Assembly (NCBI RefSeq): GCF_041435355.1 | Contig: NZ_CP108442.1 | Location: forward strand, 7,810,501-7,874,500 | Direction of reading: 5' to 3' | DNA: 64,000 nucleotides | DNA from: Streptomyces sp. NBC_01276 | GTDB taxonomy: Bacteria; Actinomycetota; Actinomycetes; Streptomycetales; Streptomycetaceae | In this document: in pieces, positions 18,445-28,200 of the stretch | How positions within the stretch are numbered: the first letter of the stretch is position 1 | Layout of the letters: the number at the start of each line of letters is the position of its first letter | Program-made: the position numbers and the translations under genes | The notes under the pieces: generated by a model | What the model saw: only the letters and a program-made list of their open reading frames with translations | Told to the model about the DNA's origin: nothing | Database searches by the model: none

Positions 18445-18483
18445 CATGCCCGCGGCCACTCTCGTCGCAGACGCAGGGGCCGG

Positions 18484-19524
18484 TCAGCCCATGAGCAGGA
18501 GGCGGGTCTGCGGGACGAGCTTCCGGTTCACGCTGGTGCTCTGTACGAAGATCGTGAACTCGTCGTTGTGGTCCGGCTTGACGCGGACTTCCGTGCCGGG
18601 CAGGCCCAGCAGGGCGCGGGCCTCCGGCCCGGCGTAGACCCGGTCGGTCTTCTTCTCCAGCACCGCGATCTGCTTCCGCGCCTGGATCTTCTCCGACTTG
18701 CTGAGCTGGTAGAAGGCACCGCCGGTGCGGTACGCGTGTCCGGACTCGATGACCCACTCCCGGATCGCCGCGTCACGGTCCACCGGGAGCAGCTGGTACT
18801 GACCCGGGTCCACCGGGGTGAGTCCGGCCGCCTTGATGGTGTCCTTGTTGACGGCCTCCGCGCCCATGGAGAACACGGCGCGCGATCCCCGGATGCCCTT
18901 CGTACGGCCCACCATGAACTTCTCGGTGGCCTCCCGGATGACCTGCCCGGCCTCCTCCAGGCCCTGCGTGCTGGTGGCGTCCCAGATGGCGATGTTCTCC
19001 TTCGGGAAGCCGTACTGCATGGCCTCCCGCTTGCCCATCTGGTCGGGCACCAGGACGGCCAGGGTCCAGTTGTCCTCCTGCTTCGCGATCATCTCGGCCA
19101 CGGCCTGGACCAGTGCGCGCGGATCGCTGCCGGGCGCGTCCTGGCAGCGGTGGCTCGCGTTCTCCTGACCATCGGTCAGCACGAACGTCAGGAAGCTGTG
19201 GTCGCCGTACAGCTGAGCCGTCTGCGCCAGCTCGCGCTGCGACTTCAGGGCGGCCGCCAGCAGGGCCGTCATTCCCCCGACCCGGTACAGCTGCTTCAGG
19301 GACGGCATCCGCAGCACGTCCTTGTCGTAGATGACGCACTGCACGGTGTCGGCGAACACGTACACCGTGACACGGGTTTCCTGGTCCAGTTCCTGCGACC
19401 GGCGGGCCAGGTAGGCGATCTGCTGGTCCGCCACCTCGATGACCTTGCCGCGCATGTGTGACATGGACGAACTGGCATCCAGAACGAGAGCAACGTGATT
19501 GATGTAGTTCTGGTTTCCGGACAT
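18484..19524 (-). CDS. von Willebrand factor A domain protein
   Basis: A 346-residue cytoplasmic protein with a vWA domain in its first 200 residues. The metal-binding MIDAS triad is visible as DASSS (Asp16-x-Ser18-x-Ser20), the Thr in GGMTALLAA near residue 84, and the Asp in VLTDGQENAS near 117. The C-terminal 140 residues are helical and unassigned (ESGHAYRTGGAFYQLSKSEK). vWA proteins of this type mediate Mg-dependent contacts, often in tellurite-resistance or ATPase systems, but no such partner lies next to it. ATG at 19524. Convergent with APF-like gene 2. Confidence 0.85.
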   Translation of the reverse strand: MSGNQNYINHVALVLDASSSMSHMRGKVIEVADQQIAYLARRSQELDQETRVTVYVFADTVQCVIYDKDVLRMPSLKQLYRVGGMTALLAAALKSQRELAQTAQLYGDHSFLTFVLTDGQENASHRCQDAPGSDPRALVQAVAEMIAKQEDNWTLAVLVPDQMGKREAMQYGFPKENIAIWDATSTQGLEEAGQVIREATEKFMVGRTKGIRGSRAVFSMGAEAVNKDTIKAAGLTPVDPGQYQLLPVDRDAAIREWVIESGHAYRTGGAFYQLSKSEKIQARKQIAVLEKKTDRVYAGPEARALLGLPGTEVRVKPDHNDEFTIFVQSTSVNRKLVPQTRLLLMG

Positions 19525-19620
19525 GTCCGCTCCCCCTGATCGCGTTTCGATGTCCTCACCCTCGCACCCGCCACTGACAATCGGCCGTGGCTCCCCGGCC
19601 CGCCCGGCCGCCCCGCGGCG

Positions 19621-20820
19621 CTACCGGCTGGGCCAGGGCACGTCGGTCTCGACCGGCCGGTCACAGGCCACGCCGTCGATGCCCCAGCCGTACAACTCCC
19701 GGACCCGGTCCATGAACCAGTCGGCCCCGGGCCGGGACTCTCCGAGGCCCCGTTCGGGGTCGGCCCAGAGCGCGCGGACGCGCTCCTGCACCCGGTCGTC
19801 GAGCTCCCAGCCGTCGAGGCGGATCCGGCCCTGCCCGTCCAGGACGAGCGGGGTGTGGCCTTCGAGCTGGTCCCACAGGTCGGCGGCCTGCTCGGCGGTG
19901 GTGCGGAAGCCGTCCTCACCGAGGACGGTACGCAGGAAGGCGGTGTACAGGGCGATGGAGGGGATGGCGCTGGAGGCCTGGGTGACCGCGGCCCCGGCCA
20001 CGACGGTGAAGGCGCGGCCGTCCTTCTCCTTGAGCGGGCTGGAGGAGTTGAGGTCGCGGGCGGTCCGCTCCAGGTGCTCCTTGGCCGCGCCGATGGTGCC
20101 CTGCCGGTACACGGGAGCGGTGACCTCGGAGCCGACGTAGGTGAGGGCGACGGTGGTGACCTTCTCGGCGAGCAGGCCGCGGGCGGCCAGCGCGCCGATC
20201 CACAGGCTCCAGTCGTCGCCGCCCATCACGGCTTCGGTCGCACGGGTCTCCTCGTCCGTGCCGGGTTCGATCCGAGCCCGTACGACCCGCGGTGCAGCGC
20301 CGGAGAAGTCCAGCGCGGGTGCCTCGTACGCGGCGCCGAGCGGTTTGATCACGGAGTGGTGGACGATGCCGGTGACCGGGTCGGTGCGCCGGGGGGCCGC
20401 GAGACTGTAGACGAGGTGGTCGACCGGCCCGTAGTGCTCCTCAAGAAGGTCGCAGACCCGGGACTTGGCCTCGGCGGAGAAGGCGTCGGTGTTCACGAAC
20501 CGGATGTCGTGCCCACCGTCTGCGGCGAGTTCGGCGACGGCCGCGGTGCGGTACCAGCCGGCGGTCGCGGTACGGCGACCGTTGTCGGGCGCCTCGAAGG
20601 CGACGCCGATTCCGCGGATGCCGTGCCGGCGCAGTCCGGTCAGCAGGGTGGCGAGGCCGTAGCCGGCGGAGTGCCCGAGGATCAGCGCGACCGGGCGGCG
20701 GCCGTCGGCACGCTCCGGGATGGCGTCCCACATGCGGCGCACGCTCTGCGCGGCGCCGTCGGGGTGGGAGTTGACGATCAGGAATCCGCGCTGCTTGGGC
20801 TCGATCTGGCGAAGGCTCAC
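19621..20820 (-). CDS. fabV: Enoyl-[ACP/CoA] reductase, FabV type
   Basis: A 399-residue reductase of the FabV/trans-2-enoyl-CoA reductase family, an SDR relative of larger size that reduces the enoyl double bond with NAD(P)H in fatty-acid elongation. The cofactor loop is GHSAGYG (49-55). The catalytic Y-x8-K is Tyr238-Lys247 in PVYRQGTIGAAKEHLE. The C-terminal FabV helices (WELDDRVQERV, WGIDGVACDR) are complete. Its length matches FabV (about 400), not FabI (about 260). FabV enzymes are typically resistant to triclosan. Start is GTG at 20820. It stands alone, with no other fatty-acid genes nearby, so it may be an alternative reductase. Confidence 0.88.
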   Translation of the reverse strand: MSLRQIEPKQRGFLIVNSHPDGAAQSVRRMWDAIPERADGRRPVALILGHSAGYGLATLLTGLRRHGIRGIGVAFEAPDNGRRTATAGWYRTAAVAELAADGGHDIRFVNTDAFSAEAKSRVCDLLEEHYGPVDHLVYSLAAPRRTDPVTGIVHHSVIKPLGAAYEAPALDFSGAAPRVVRARIEPGTDEETRATEAVMGGDDWSLWIGALAARGLLAEKVTTVALTYVGSEVTAPVYRQGTIGAAKEHLERTARDLNSSSPLKEKDGRAFTVVAGAAVTQASSAIPSIALYTAFLRTVLGEDGFRTTAEQAADLWDQLEGHTPLVLDGQGRIRLDGWELDDRVQERVRALWADPERGLGESRPGADWFMDRVRELYGWGIDGVACDRPVETDVPWPSR

Positions 20821-21120
20821 GAACGGTCCATTCCGTCAGGAGGCGGGGGACGAGGAGCCTGCGTGGTCCGCGACCGTGCTCGTACGGCCGGTCTCCTCGT
20901 CCGGGATGATGACGGACGGCCGCGCTGCGGGCCGGTCACCGGTCCGACCGGGGCCGGGCCGGTGACCGGCCCGTCCACCTGGAGTCCTGCTGAGGCCGCC
21001 CGTCATCGGAGAGCGTATCCACGATCCGGGCAACCGCTCATGACGGTACGTCACACCTGAACACGGTCTCTCCTTGTCATGTCCGGCATTGACACTCAAA
21101 CCTTGATCACCAGTCGCCGG
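20821..21120. other. Intergenic region with an 11-bp inverted repeat
   Basis: 300 bp between two minus-strand genes. It holds CCGGTCACCGG (20932-20942) and its exact complement CCGGTGACCGG (20959-20969) with a 16-bp spacer, which may end transcription of the FAD gene or act as an operator upstream of fabV. It also contains a less GC-rich stretch around 21040-21115. No gene is seen. Confidence 0.45.
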
Positions 21121-22431
21121 TCACGGCCGGGGCCTCCGGGCCGGGATCCGCCGTGGCCTCCCGGTGGCACCGAGGTCGGCCAGCACCTCGCGCGCGGCTC
21201 GGGCTCCGGAGGCCAGTGCGCCCTGGAGGGAACCGGTCGCCCGGTGGTCGCCGCAGACGTACCGGCCGGAGCCGAAGCGCGTCGTCCGGGTGAGCGGCAG
21301 CGGCGGGGGCATGGCGGGCAGCGCGTCCCGGACGGTGCAGCGGTGCACCAACTCCCAGGCACCGGTGTCGGTGTCGTACGCCTCCGCCAGCGCGGCCCGG
21401 ACCACCGCCTCCTCCGCGGAGCCGGGAGCGCCGAGGACGGAGGTGGAGATCAGGGCCCGGCCGTCGGGGGCGTAGCCGGAGTGGACCTCGCTGAGCACAC
21501 AGGTGTTGAGGAACCGGCGCCGGGTGTCGACGAGCAGGGTGGGCTCGTGCAGGGGAGAGCGGGCGGCGGCGTGGTAGAGGGTGGTGACGGTGCGTCCGGC
21601 GGGGACGGCGAGTCCGGGCAGCAGCCCGGCCGCCGCCGACTGGCCGGTGGCGACGACGACCGCGTCGGCCCGGAGTCGCGCGCCGTCGGCCAGGACCACG
21701 CCGTCATCGGCGAGGCGGGCGACCGGGGTCCCGAGGCTCAGCACGCCGGCGGGGAGGCCGTCGGCGAGCTGGGCGGGCACGGCGCCGATGCCGTCGGCCG
21801 GCAGACACAGGGTGCCCCGGAGCATGCTGCGCCACACGAAGTGGAGGAACCGGGAGGAGGTCTCCAGGTCGTCCTCCAGGAACACACCGGCAAGGAAGGG
21901 CCGGAAGAAGGATTCGACCAGGTCGGCGGAGAATCCCGCATCGGCCAGGGCGGTCAGGGTGGTCCGCTCGGGGCGCGCCCGCAGCCGGCGGGGCGCAAGG
22001 AGCGCGTCGCGCGCCGTCAGGACACCGAGCGCGGTCAGGTCGCGGGCCGAGGCCAGCCGGCCCGGGAGCAGGTCGCGGCTTTCACCGGGTCGCCGGGTGG
22101 GGTCGGTGAACCGGCGCAGGCGCCCACCACCGGTGTGGACGAGCACGCCCGGGGTGAAGGGTCGCAGGCGCAGCGGCCTGAGGGCGATGCGCCGTTTGAC
22201 TTGGGGGTAGGACGTGTTGAACACCTGGAAGCCGCGGTCGAGGACGAAGCCGGAGACACGGTCCGTGCGCATGCGCCCGCCGACCGCTTCGGCCGCTTCC
22301 AACAGGCTGACGCCGACGCCCGAGGCGAGCAGGTCGGCGCTGCACGCGAGTCCCGCCGCGCCCGCGCCGACCACGATCACGTGGTTGCCGCGGCCGTTCC
22401 CGCCGCCACGGTCCTGTCCGTCTCGCCCCAT
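21121..22431 (-). CDS. FAD-dependent amine oxidase/phytoene desaturase-like protein
   Basis: A 436-residue flavoprotein. The dinucleotide-binding motif VIVVGAGAAGLACSADLL is at about 18-35, followed by LLEAAEAVGGRMRTD, the amine-oxidase/desaturase fingerprint. The C-terminal FAD contact is GRYVCGDHRATGSLQGAL. The family includes protoporphyrinogen oxidase and carotenoid desaturases. This subgroup (with FFRPFLAGVFLEDDL) is common in actinobacteria and plants, and its substrate is not settled. ATG at 22431. No carotenoid genes are adjacent, and the carotenoid oxygenase at 33311 is 11 kb away. Confidence 0.85.
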   Translation of the reverse strand: MGRDGQDRGGGNGRGNHVIVVGAGAAGLACSADLLASGVGVSLLEAAEAVGGRMRTDRVSGFVLDRGFQVFNTSYPQVKRRIALRPLRLRPFTPGVLVHTGGGRLRRFTDPTRRPGESRDLLPGRLASARDLTALGVLTARDALLAPRRLRARPERTTLTALADAGFSADLVESFFRPFLAGVFLEDDLETSSRFLHFVWRSMLRGTLCLPADGIGAVPAQLADGLPAGVLSLGTPVARLADDGVVLADGARLRADAVVVATGQSAAAGLLPGLAVPAGRTVTTLYHAAARSPLHEPTLLVDTRRRFLNTCVLSEVHSGYAPDGRALISTSVLGAPGSAEEAVVRAALAEAYDTDTGAWELVHRCTVRDALPAMPPPLPLTRTTRFGSGRYVCGDHRATGSLQGALASGARAAREVLADLGATGRPRRIPARRPRP

Positions 22432-22575
22432 GCGCGATCACCCTCTCTTCCACCTCTCGACCCCCTTCACGGGGAGACGCTACGACGCGTGGGAGGCCCT
22501 GCTCCCGGGGCACACCGGCCGCCTCCCCCCAGGCGGCGCACACCGGCCGGGTCAGGGCGGAGGGGCACGGGTCCG

Positions 22576-22998
22576 CTACGGCGGGTCCTGGTCACGGCGA
22601 TCGCCTCTGTCCCCTTGCTTCGCCCGGGGCCGGCCCCGTGGATGCACCTGCTCGCCGCCGGGTGGTGACGCCGGGACGAGGAAGAGGTGGTCGCGGTAGC
22701 ACCAGGCCCAGTTCTCCCCGCTCCCGTAGGACTCGGCGATCGGGTGGGACGAAGACTCCGCGTGCGCGTGGGCGTGGCGGCCGGGTGAACTGTCGCAGCA
22801 GCCCACCTCTCCGCAGGTCAGGCAGCGCAGCAGCCGGTGCCAGGGTGTTCCGAGCACCAGACAGGCGGCGCAGCCACGCTCCGTGGCGAGATCGGTGGGC
22901 AGCAGGGCCTGGTCGAGGTGGGCGCACGCGGCGCCCTCGGGTCGCCCGCCGTCGGGGGCGGTGCGCCACCGCGGGGCCTGCCCGTGCGGACCGTTCAC
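22576..22998 (-). CDS. UBP-type zinc finger protein
   Basis: A 140-residue protein whose core (residues 25-106) is a ZnF-UBP domain. Cys25/His27, Cys43/Cys46, Cys59/Cys62, Cys67 and His75/His79/His85 occur in the order typical of the fold, with CCDSSPGRHAHAH and ENWAWCYRD as the hallmark. In eukaryotes this finger binds the free ubiquitin C-terminus. The bacterial stand-alone forms are widespread in Streptomyces with no known ligand. The GTG at 22998 has GAGG 7 nt upstream and is preferred to longer starts that read through proline/arginine-rich sequence. Confidence 0.8.
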   Translation of the reverse strand: MNGPHGQAPRWRTAPDGGRPEGAACAHLDQALLPTDLATERGCAACLVLGTPWHRLLRCLTCGEVGCCDSSPGRHAHAHAESSSHPIAESYGSGENWAWCYRDHLFLVPASPPGGEQVHPRGRPRAKQGDRGDRRDQDPP

Positions 22999-23164
22999 GG
23001 CCTTCCTCCCTCGGGGTGCGGCTCGGCGGCGGCAAGGGCGTCGGGGTCTCCGGGCCGCCACGAGCGGCTGCCGGGCGGACGGGGCCGGCAGCGCGCCGTC
23101 CTGGCCGACGGGCAAGTGGCCGAAATCGAACGGGTGTCACCCGTGCGTCTGATCAAATCGAGCC

Positions 23165-23713
23165 ATGACTGACACGATTCTATCCCTGGGTCCCTTGGTA
23201 CGGGTGGAGGGCCGTTGGCTGCTGGGCGATCCCGGGCGGGCGGGTGGCGGCGCCTGGGTGGAGTTCGGTGAGGACGGTATGCGCGCCCACGCGCGGGACT
23301 CCTCGACGGAGTCGATCCCCTGGTCGAGGATCATGATGGGCATGGGCGTCACCATCGGAGCGAGGCTCCCGGGCAAGGCCGGATCAACGGTCGGCCTGCT
23401 CGGCATGTTCGCCGGGCTGCCGGGCCCTTTGCGGGGACGTCGGGGCGGCTATCTGCACATGACTGTTCGGCACCCGTACGAGGACCGCTTGGTCTTCTTC
23501 GACCGTCATCCGTGGTGGTACCCCATCGGGGAACTGGCCTTCCTCCAAGCCCTCCTGTCCCATCTGGTCGACGAGGGCGAGCTCCACCGCCTCGCGGACA
23601 CGGCGTGGCTGGACCGCACGATCACCCGTGTGCTCCCCGTGAACTCGACGACGACGCGGGCCAGGCTGCAGGAAATGGCGTCGGAGGCGACGGGTGCGGG
23701 GCGGGCCGGGTGA
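23165..23713 (+). CDS. Conserved hypothetical protein
   Basis: A 182-residue soluble protein that I cannot assign. It has a beta-rich first half (LGPLVRVEGRWLLGDPGR, WVEFGEDGMRAHARD) that resembles a PH-like or GRAM-like fold, and a helical C-terminus (WWYPIGELAFLQALLSHLVD, NSTTTRARLQEMASEATG). There is no membrane segment, but GVTIGARLPGKAGSTVGLLG is mildly hydrophobic. ATG at 23165; ribosome site weak (CGAGCC). Convergent with the ClC gene. Confidence 0.7.
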   Translation: MTDTILSLGPLVRVEGRWLLGDPGRAGGGAWVEFGEDGMRAHARDSSTESIPWSRIMMGMGVTIGARLPGKAGSTVGLLGMFAGLPGPLRGRRGGYLHMTVRHPYEDRLVFFDRHPWWYPIGELAFLQALLSHLVDEGELHRLADTAWLDRTITRVLPVNSTTTRARLQEMASEATGAGRAG

Positions 23714-23770
23714 ACCTTCGCTGAGCGCCTCGGACCGCCGGTCCGGAGGGCGGCGGCCGGCGGCGCACCG

Positions 23771-25060
23771 TCAGGGGCGTTGCAGCATCCTGCGGCGGAG
23801 GCTGTCGTAGATCGGCTCGCTCTCCAGGTGGTCGGCGGTGACCGTCGCCGCGAAGCACGCGACGAGCAGCGGGAGCCACAGAGAGACCGCGCCCGTCATC
23901 TCCGCGGCCAGGACGATGCCGGTGACCGGTGCGCGGACGACTCCGGTGAACAGGGCGGCCATGCCCACCACGGCGAACGCGGCCGGCCCCGGCGCGTGCG
24001 GGGGCAGCACGGGCGCGGCGAGCGCGTGGACCAGCGTTCCCCACAGGGCGCCGAGGGCGAGGAGCGGGGCGAAGAGTCCGCCGGGGGTCGCGGCCGCGTA
24101 GCTCAGCGGGCCCGCGACGAACCGGACGGCGAGGTAGGCCGTCAGGGCCGTCACGCCCGGGCCCGCCGCGGTCAGCAGGCGCTCCGTCAGCGGGTCGCCG
24201 CCACCGGCCAGCAGCGGGTCCACGGCCATCAGCGCGCCGACCACGGCGCCGATCGCGGCGGCGCGCACCGGCACCGGTACCCGCGTCATCCGGTCGCACA
24301 GCTCCAGCGTTCCCACGACCAGGTGGGCGTACGCGGCGCCGAGGGCCCCGGCGGCCGCGCCGAACAGCAGGAACGCCGGCAGCGTCCACAGCGGCGGGGC
24401 CGGGAGGTCCGGCAACGGGAAGACGCGGGCACCGCCCACGATCAGCTCGGCACAGGCCACGGCCGCGACGGTGCCGAGCAGCGTCAACAGCACCAGACGG
24501 GGCCGCAACGATCGGGTCACCTCCTCGCAGACGAACAGGAGCCCGCTGAGCGGGGCCGAGAACGCGGCGGCCAGGCCCGCCCCGCCGAGCGCGGTGTGCA
24601 GCAGCCGGGCGTCCTCGGGCCCGAGCCTGCCGTGTCGGCCGGCCAGGACCCCGATGGCGGCGCCCATGTGGACGGTCGGGCCCTCCCGTCCCAGGACCAG
24701 GCCGGAGCCGATCGCGACGAGGCCACCGGCGAACTTCGCGGGCAGCAGCCGCCAGGGGTGCGTGGCGCTCTCCCCCCGCCAGACCGCTTCCACGTGCTGG
24801 ATGCCGCTGCCGGCCGCGTACGGGACCCGCCGGGCGATGAGGTGGGCGACCAGCGCACCCGACGCGGTCAGGGCGATCGGAACCAGCACCCCGGCCACTC
24901 CGAGCCCGGCGGCGGCCCCCAGCAGCGCACGGCGGAGCGCGTCGGCCCGTTCCAGGCACCACCGGAAGCCGCCGCCCACCAGCCCGACCAGGCATCCCGC
25001 CGCCGCGGTGACCACGAAGGCGCGTACGTCCGCTGCGAGAGGGGGCCGGGCACCGGGCAT
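23771..25060 (-). CDS. ClC-family chloride channel / H+ antiporter
   Basis: A 429-residue integral membrane protein with the ClC chloride-binding segments in order: GSGIQHVE (84-91, for GSGIP), GREGPTVHMG (124-133, with the gating Glu126), and GLFAPLLALG (for GxFxP). FVCEEVTRSL carries an acidic residue at the position of the internal proton Glu of the E. coli exchanger, so antiport is more likely than channel activity. There is no C-terminal CBS pair. The ATG at 25060 follows AGGAGGGG with 6-nt spacing and is clearly the start. Monocistronic by spacing; likely exports or exchanges chloride for pH or osmotic control. Confidence 0.9.
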   Translation of the reverse strand: MPGARPPLAADVRAFVVTAAAGCLVGLVGGGFRWCLERADALRRALLGAAAGLGVAGVLVPIALTASGALVAHLIARRVPYAAGSGIQHVEAVWRGESATHPWRLLPAKFAGGLVAIGSGLVLGREGPTVHMGAAIGVLAGRHGRLGPEDARLLHTALGGAGLAAAFSAPLSGLLFVCEEVTRSLRPRLVLLTLLGTVAAVACAELIVGGARVFPLPDLPAPPLWTLPAFLLFGAAAGALGAAYAHLVVGTLELCDRMTRVPVPVRAAAIGAVVGALMAVDPLLAGGGDPLTERLLTAAGPGVTALTAYLAVRFVAGPLSYAAATPGGLFAPLLALGALWGTLVHALAAPVLPPHAPGPAAFAVVGMAALFTGVVRAPVTGIVLAAEMTGAVSLWLPLLVACFAATVTADHLESEPIYDSLRRRMLQRP

Positions 25061-25255
25061 GGGCCACCCCTCCTGTGAGCCGCACGGACCTGTCGGCCGA
25101 GCCTTCCCGCCCGGGCGGCCCGGGGCGGCGCACCGCGCCGTGTCCGGGCAGCCCGCCACCCCGACCGGCCGAACCCGTGGCGGAAGGCCGCCCCCGGCGC
25201 GCCGCCCAGGTCCGTCCGGAGGATGCGCCCCGGGGACGGCGCCCCCCGTGCGGGC

Positions 25256-28200
25256 TCAGCTTCCGCCCAGGACCGTGGCGTACGCCGCCTCCCGGACCTC
25301 CCGCTCCGGGTGACGGCGCAGCCCGACGAGGGCGGCGCGGCAGGCGTCCGGCCAATGCTGGCGGGCTCCGAGGGCCGTGGCGAGGCCGACCGCGAGGAGG
25401 CCCCGCGCCAGATCCCCGTCGCCGCTGAGATCGCGGACCGCTGCAAGGGCCGCGGCGGGGTCGGCGAGCGGAGGCCCGTACCGGTGTGCTTCCTCCAGGT
25501 CCCCGGCCACCCGGAACGCGAGAACGGGGCGGCCCTCGACGGCGGCCGTCAGCTCACGGAGCGAGCGCCGCAGCCCGGCGGCGTCGGCCTCCAGGTCGAC
25601 CGCCCGTACCAGGAGGGAGGTACGGGCGGCCGTCACCGCCGGATCGGTCCCCAGCCTCCGGGCCAGGGCCGCGCACATCCGGTGGTCCCCGGCCGCTGAG
25701 TCGGCGAGGGATTCCAGGCGACGGCGTGCCGGCAGATCATCCTCGCGCCCACCGCCCTCCGGTTCCCCGGCCGCGACGAGGACCAGCAGCCGGTCCACGA
25801 CATCGTCCAGGAGGCTCCCGGGCTCCACACCGCCGATCGGGTGGGGCAGTCCGGAGCGGGCCAGGCCCATCAGGGCGGACCTCGCCCGCCACGGCCTCAG
25901 GGGCGAGGCGAGGTCGGTGTAGACGTCCGCCAGCGCCGTGCCGGCCGCGGGCGCGTACCGCGCCCAGTCGCCGAGCACGGACAGGGCGAGATCCGGCGCC
26001 TGCCCCCCGACGACGAAGGGCAGCCGGGCGAGGAGCTCCCCGTAACGGGGCCGGTCGGCCGCGGACAGCCGCGTCGGGTCCGGTTCCGTGAGGGCGCGCC
26101 GGGCGGCATCGGGCCCGTCGGTGACCGCCGAGTCCAGCAGGCCCCACATCTCCTCGGCGGGCAGCAACGCCGGGGCCAGACCGACGACCGTGACGCGCAC
26201 GTCCGGATGGATGCCGGGGGTGCGCGCCACCGTGGACAGGAGCCGGGTCGCGGCGGCCGGGGACAGGTGGCGGGCGGCGAGCCGGGCGGCCGCCTTCCGG
26301 ACCGTGACCTTGACCCCGCGATCGCGGGTCAGGACGTCACGGAACAGGGCCGCGAGCCGGCTGGGCCGGGCGTGGGCGGCCGCGCGGCCGGCCGCGGACC
26401 ACGCGGCCACGGCGCTGTCGTCGCCCGCGTGGTCGAGGAGGACGGCGAGGGCCGAGGCCGGGTCGTCCGTGTGGGCGGCCGCCTCCAGGGCCGCCGACGT
26501 GAGGGCCGCCGCCGTGCCCCCGGGCCCCGGCGCGGCGGCGGTGTACCGCTGGAGCAGGGCCCGCCCGTGTTCCGGCACCGGGGCCACCGCCCGCAGCAGC
26601 GCGGCGCGTTCGTCGAGGCCCCGTCCGGGACCGGCGATGACGTCGGCGGCCAGCCGGACCGCGGCCCTCTGCTGCCGGGGCAGCCACCGGTCGGCGTACC
26701 GGAAGGGGGGAAGCGGCCGGGGAGCGCCGGCCGCCGGGAACCGGCCGCCCGGGACGGGGCTCCCGGTCAGCGCGAGGTCCAGCAGGTCGGTCCGCTCCGC
26801 GGCGAGTACGGCGAGGACAGGGGGAAGGAAGGCGGCCGAGGGCTCCCGCTCCAGGAGCCGGGCCACGCGGTGGCCGCGGGCCGCCGGATCGGCGAGCCAG
26901 GCCGCGGCGACCTCGCCGAAGACCCCGTCCGGGCAGGTGCGCAGGGCCTGTTCGAGGCGGTCCTGGAGTTCCGGGATCCGGTACGCGCGATGCCCGCAGG
27001 ATGTGACCAGCGCCAGCAGGGGCGCGAAGTCCCCGCGGGCGGCGGCCCGGTCCAGCCACGGGCCGAGCGCGTCGAGCAGGGCGCGCGTCCCGCCGCCGGG
27101 AGACACGCTTCCCGGGCGGCCGAGTGCGACCGTACCGGTGTGGGCGGTCAGCGTCTCGATGATGCGCACCGCGGTACGCGGGGCGGTGGCACCGCGGTCC
27201 CCGCCGCCGGGCGCGTCCCCGGCGGCGAGCAGGTTCACGGCGAGGGAGCGGATCGCTTCCCGGCTCAGGGCCGAGCAGTCCCGGGCCCGCAGGGCGTCCC
27301 GGCACAGCCGCTCCAGGCAGTCGGCCCCGGTACGGTCCCCTGAGGACGGAGCGGTCGGAACGGTCCCGGGGGACGCCGTGGCCGGGCCGGCGTCGAGGGC
27401 CGCGGCGAGGAGCGGCACCGGCAGGTCGTCGAAGGCGGACAGGGCCTCCTGGCGTACGGGGTCACGCTCGTTGGCCAGTCGGCCGGCGGCCAGCGCCAGC
27501 ACCGCCGCGACCTCCTCCGGATCACCGGTGAGGCCGGCGTTGACGGTCAGCCGTTCCCAGATCGTCCCGCGCTCATCGGCGTCGTTCGTGCTGAGGGCGG
27601 CCAGGAGCTCGGGGCGGGCCTCGGCGGGCGGCAGCAGCGCGAGGGAGTGCCAGAGCGCCCAGTCCGTCGTGCCCTCGGTGCGCAGGGCCTCGACCGAGGC
27701 GCGGGCGCGGCGGTGCCGTTCGGCGGCAGGCAGCCGGGCGAGCACCCCTTCGTGCGCGCTGACGTTGCCGCCGGGACGGCCCGCGGCGACCACGGCGTCG
27801 ACGAAGGCAGGTCGCCGAGCCGGTGGCACCGACCGCAGCAGCAGGCCGAAGGCCTCCCGGTGGAACCACAGGGCCCCGAGCCGGGGCAGGGACGCCGGGT
27901 CCGCCGACACCAGCCGGCGCATGACCGCCCGGCCGGGCGTCCGTTCCCACCGCCTGACCGCCCGGCGGGGGTCGGCGAACCAACGGGCGACCCGCTCGGC
28001 GTCCACCGCCACGAGGTCGCCCAGCCGGTCGTGCACCGGACCGGGAAGGCCGTCCGGACCGTTCCGCTCCAGCAGGTCCAGCACCCGCTGGGGTGCGGCG
28101 GGCAGGGCCGCGGCGATCGCGTTGGCGTGCCGCCGCCACCAGAGGTCGCGCGACCGGGAGGGCAGACCGTCGAGTTCCCGTTCGGCGTGGTCGAGGACCG

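Larger units (their letters stand above)
17778..18454 (+). repeat. Long direct repeat, copy 2 (with 8007-8683)
   Basis: Second copy of the 677-bp unit, offset 9771 bp and same orientation, with two silent differences from copy 1. The match begins at CTGCGAGGG and ends at GCATGCCCGCG, just past the terminator. Confidence 0.95.

Noticed and set aside
8007..18454. Composite transposon flanked by direct repeats
   Set aside because: Repeats carry an ordinary host gene with leader and terminator, no transposase, no terminal inverted repeats; the interval holds conserved housekeeping-type genes.
21079..22668. Plus-strand 529-codon open frame
   Set aside because: Gly/Arg-rich shadow of the FAD oxidoreductase on the other strand.
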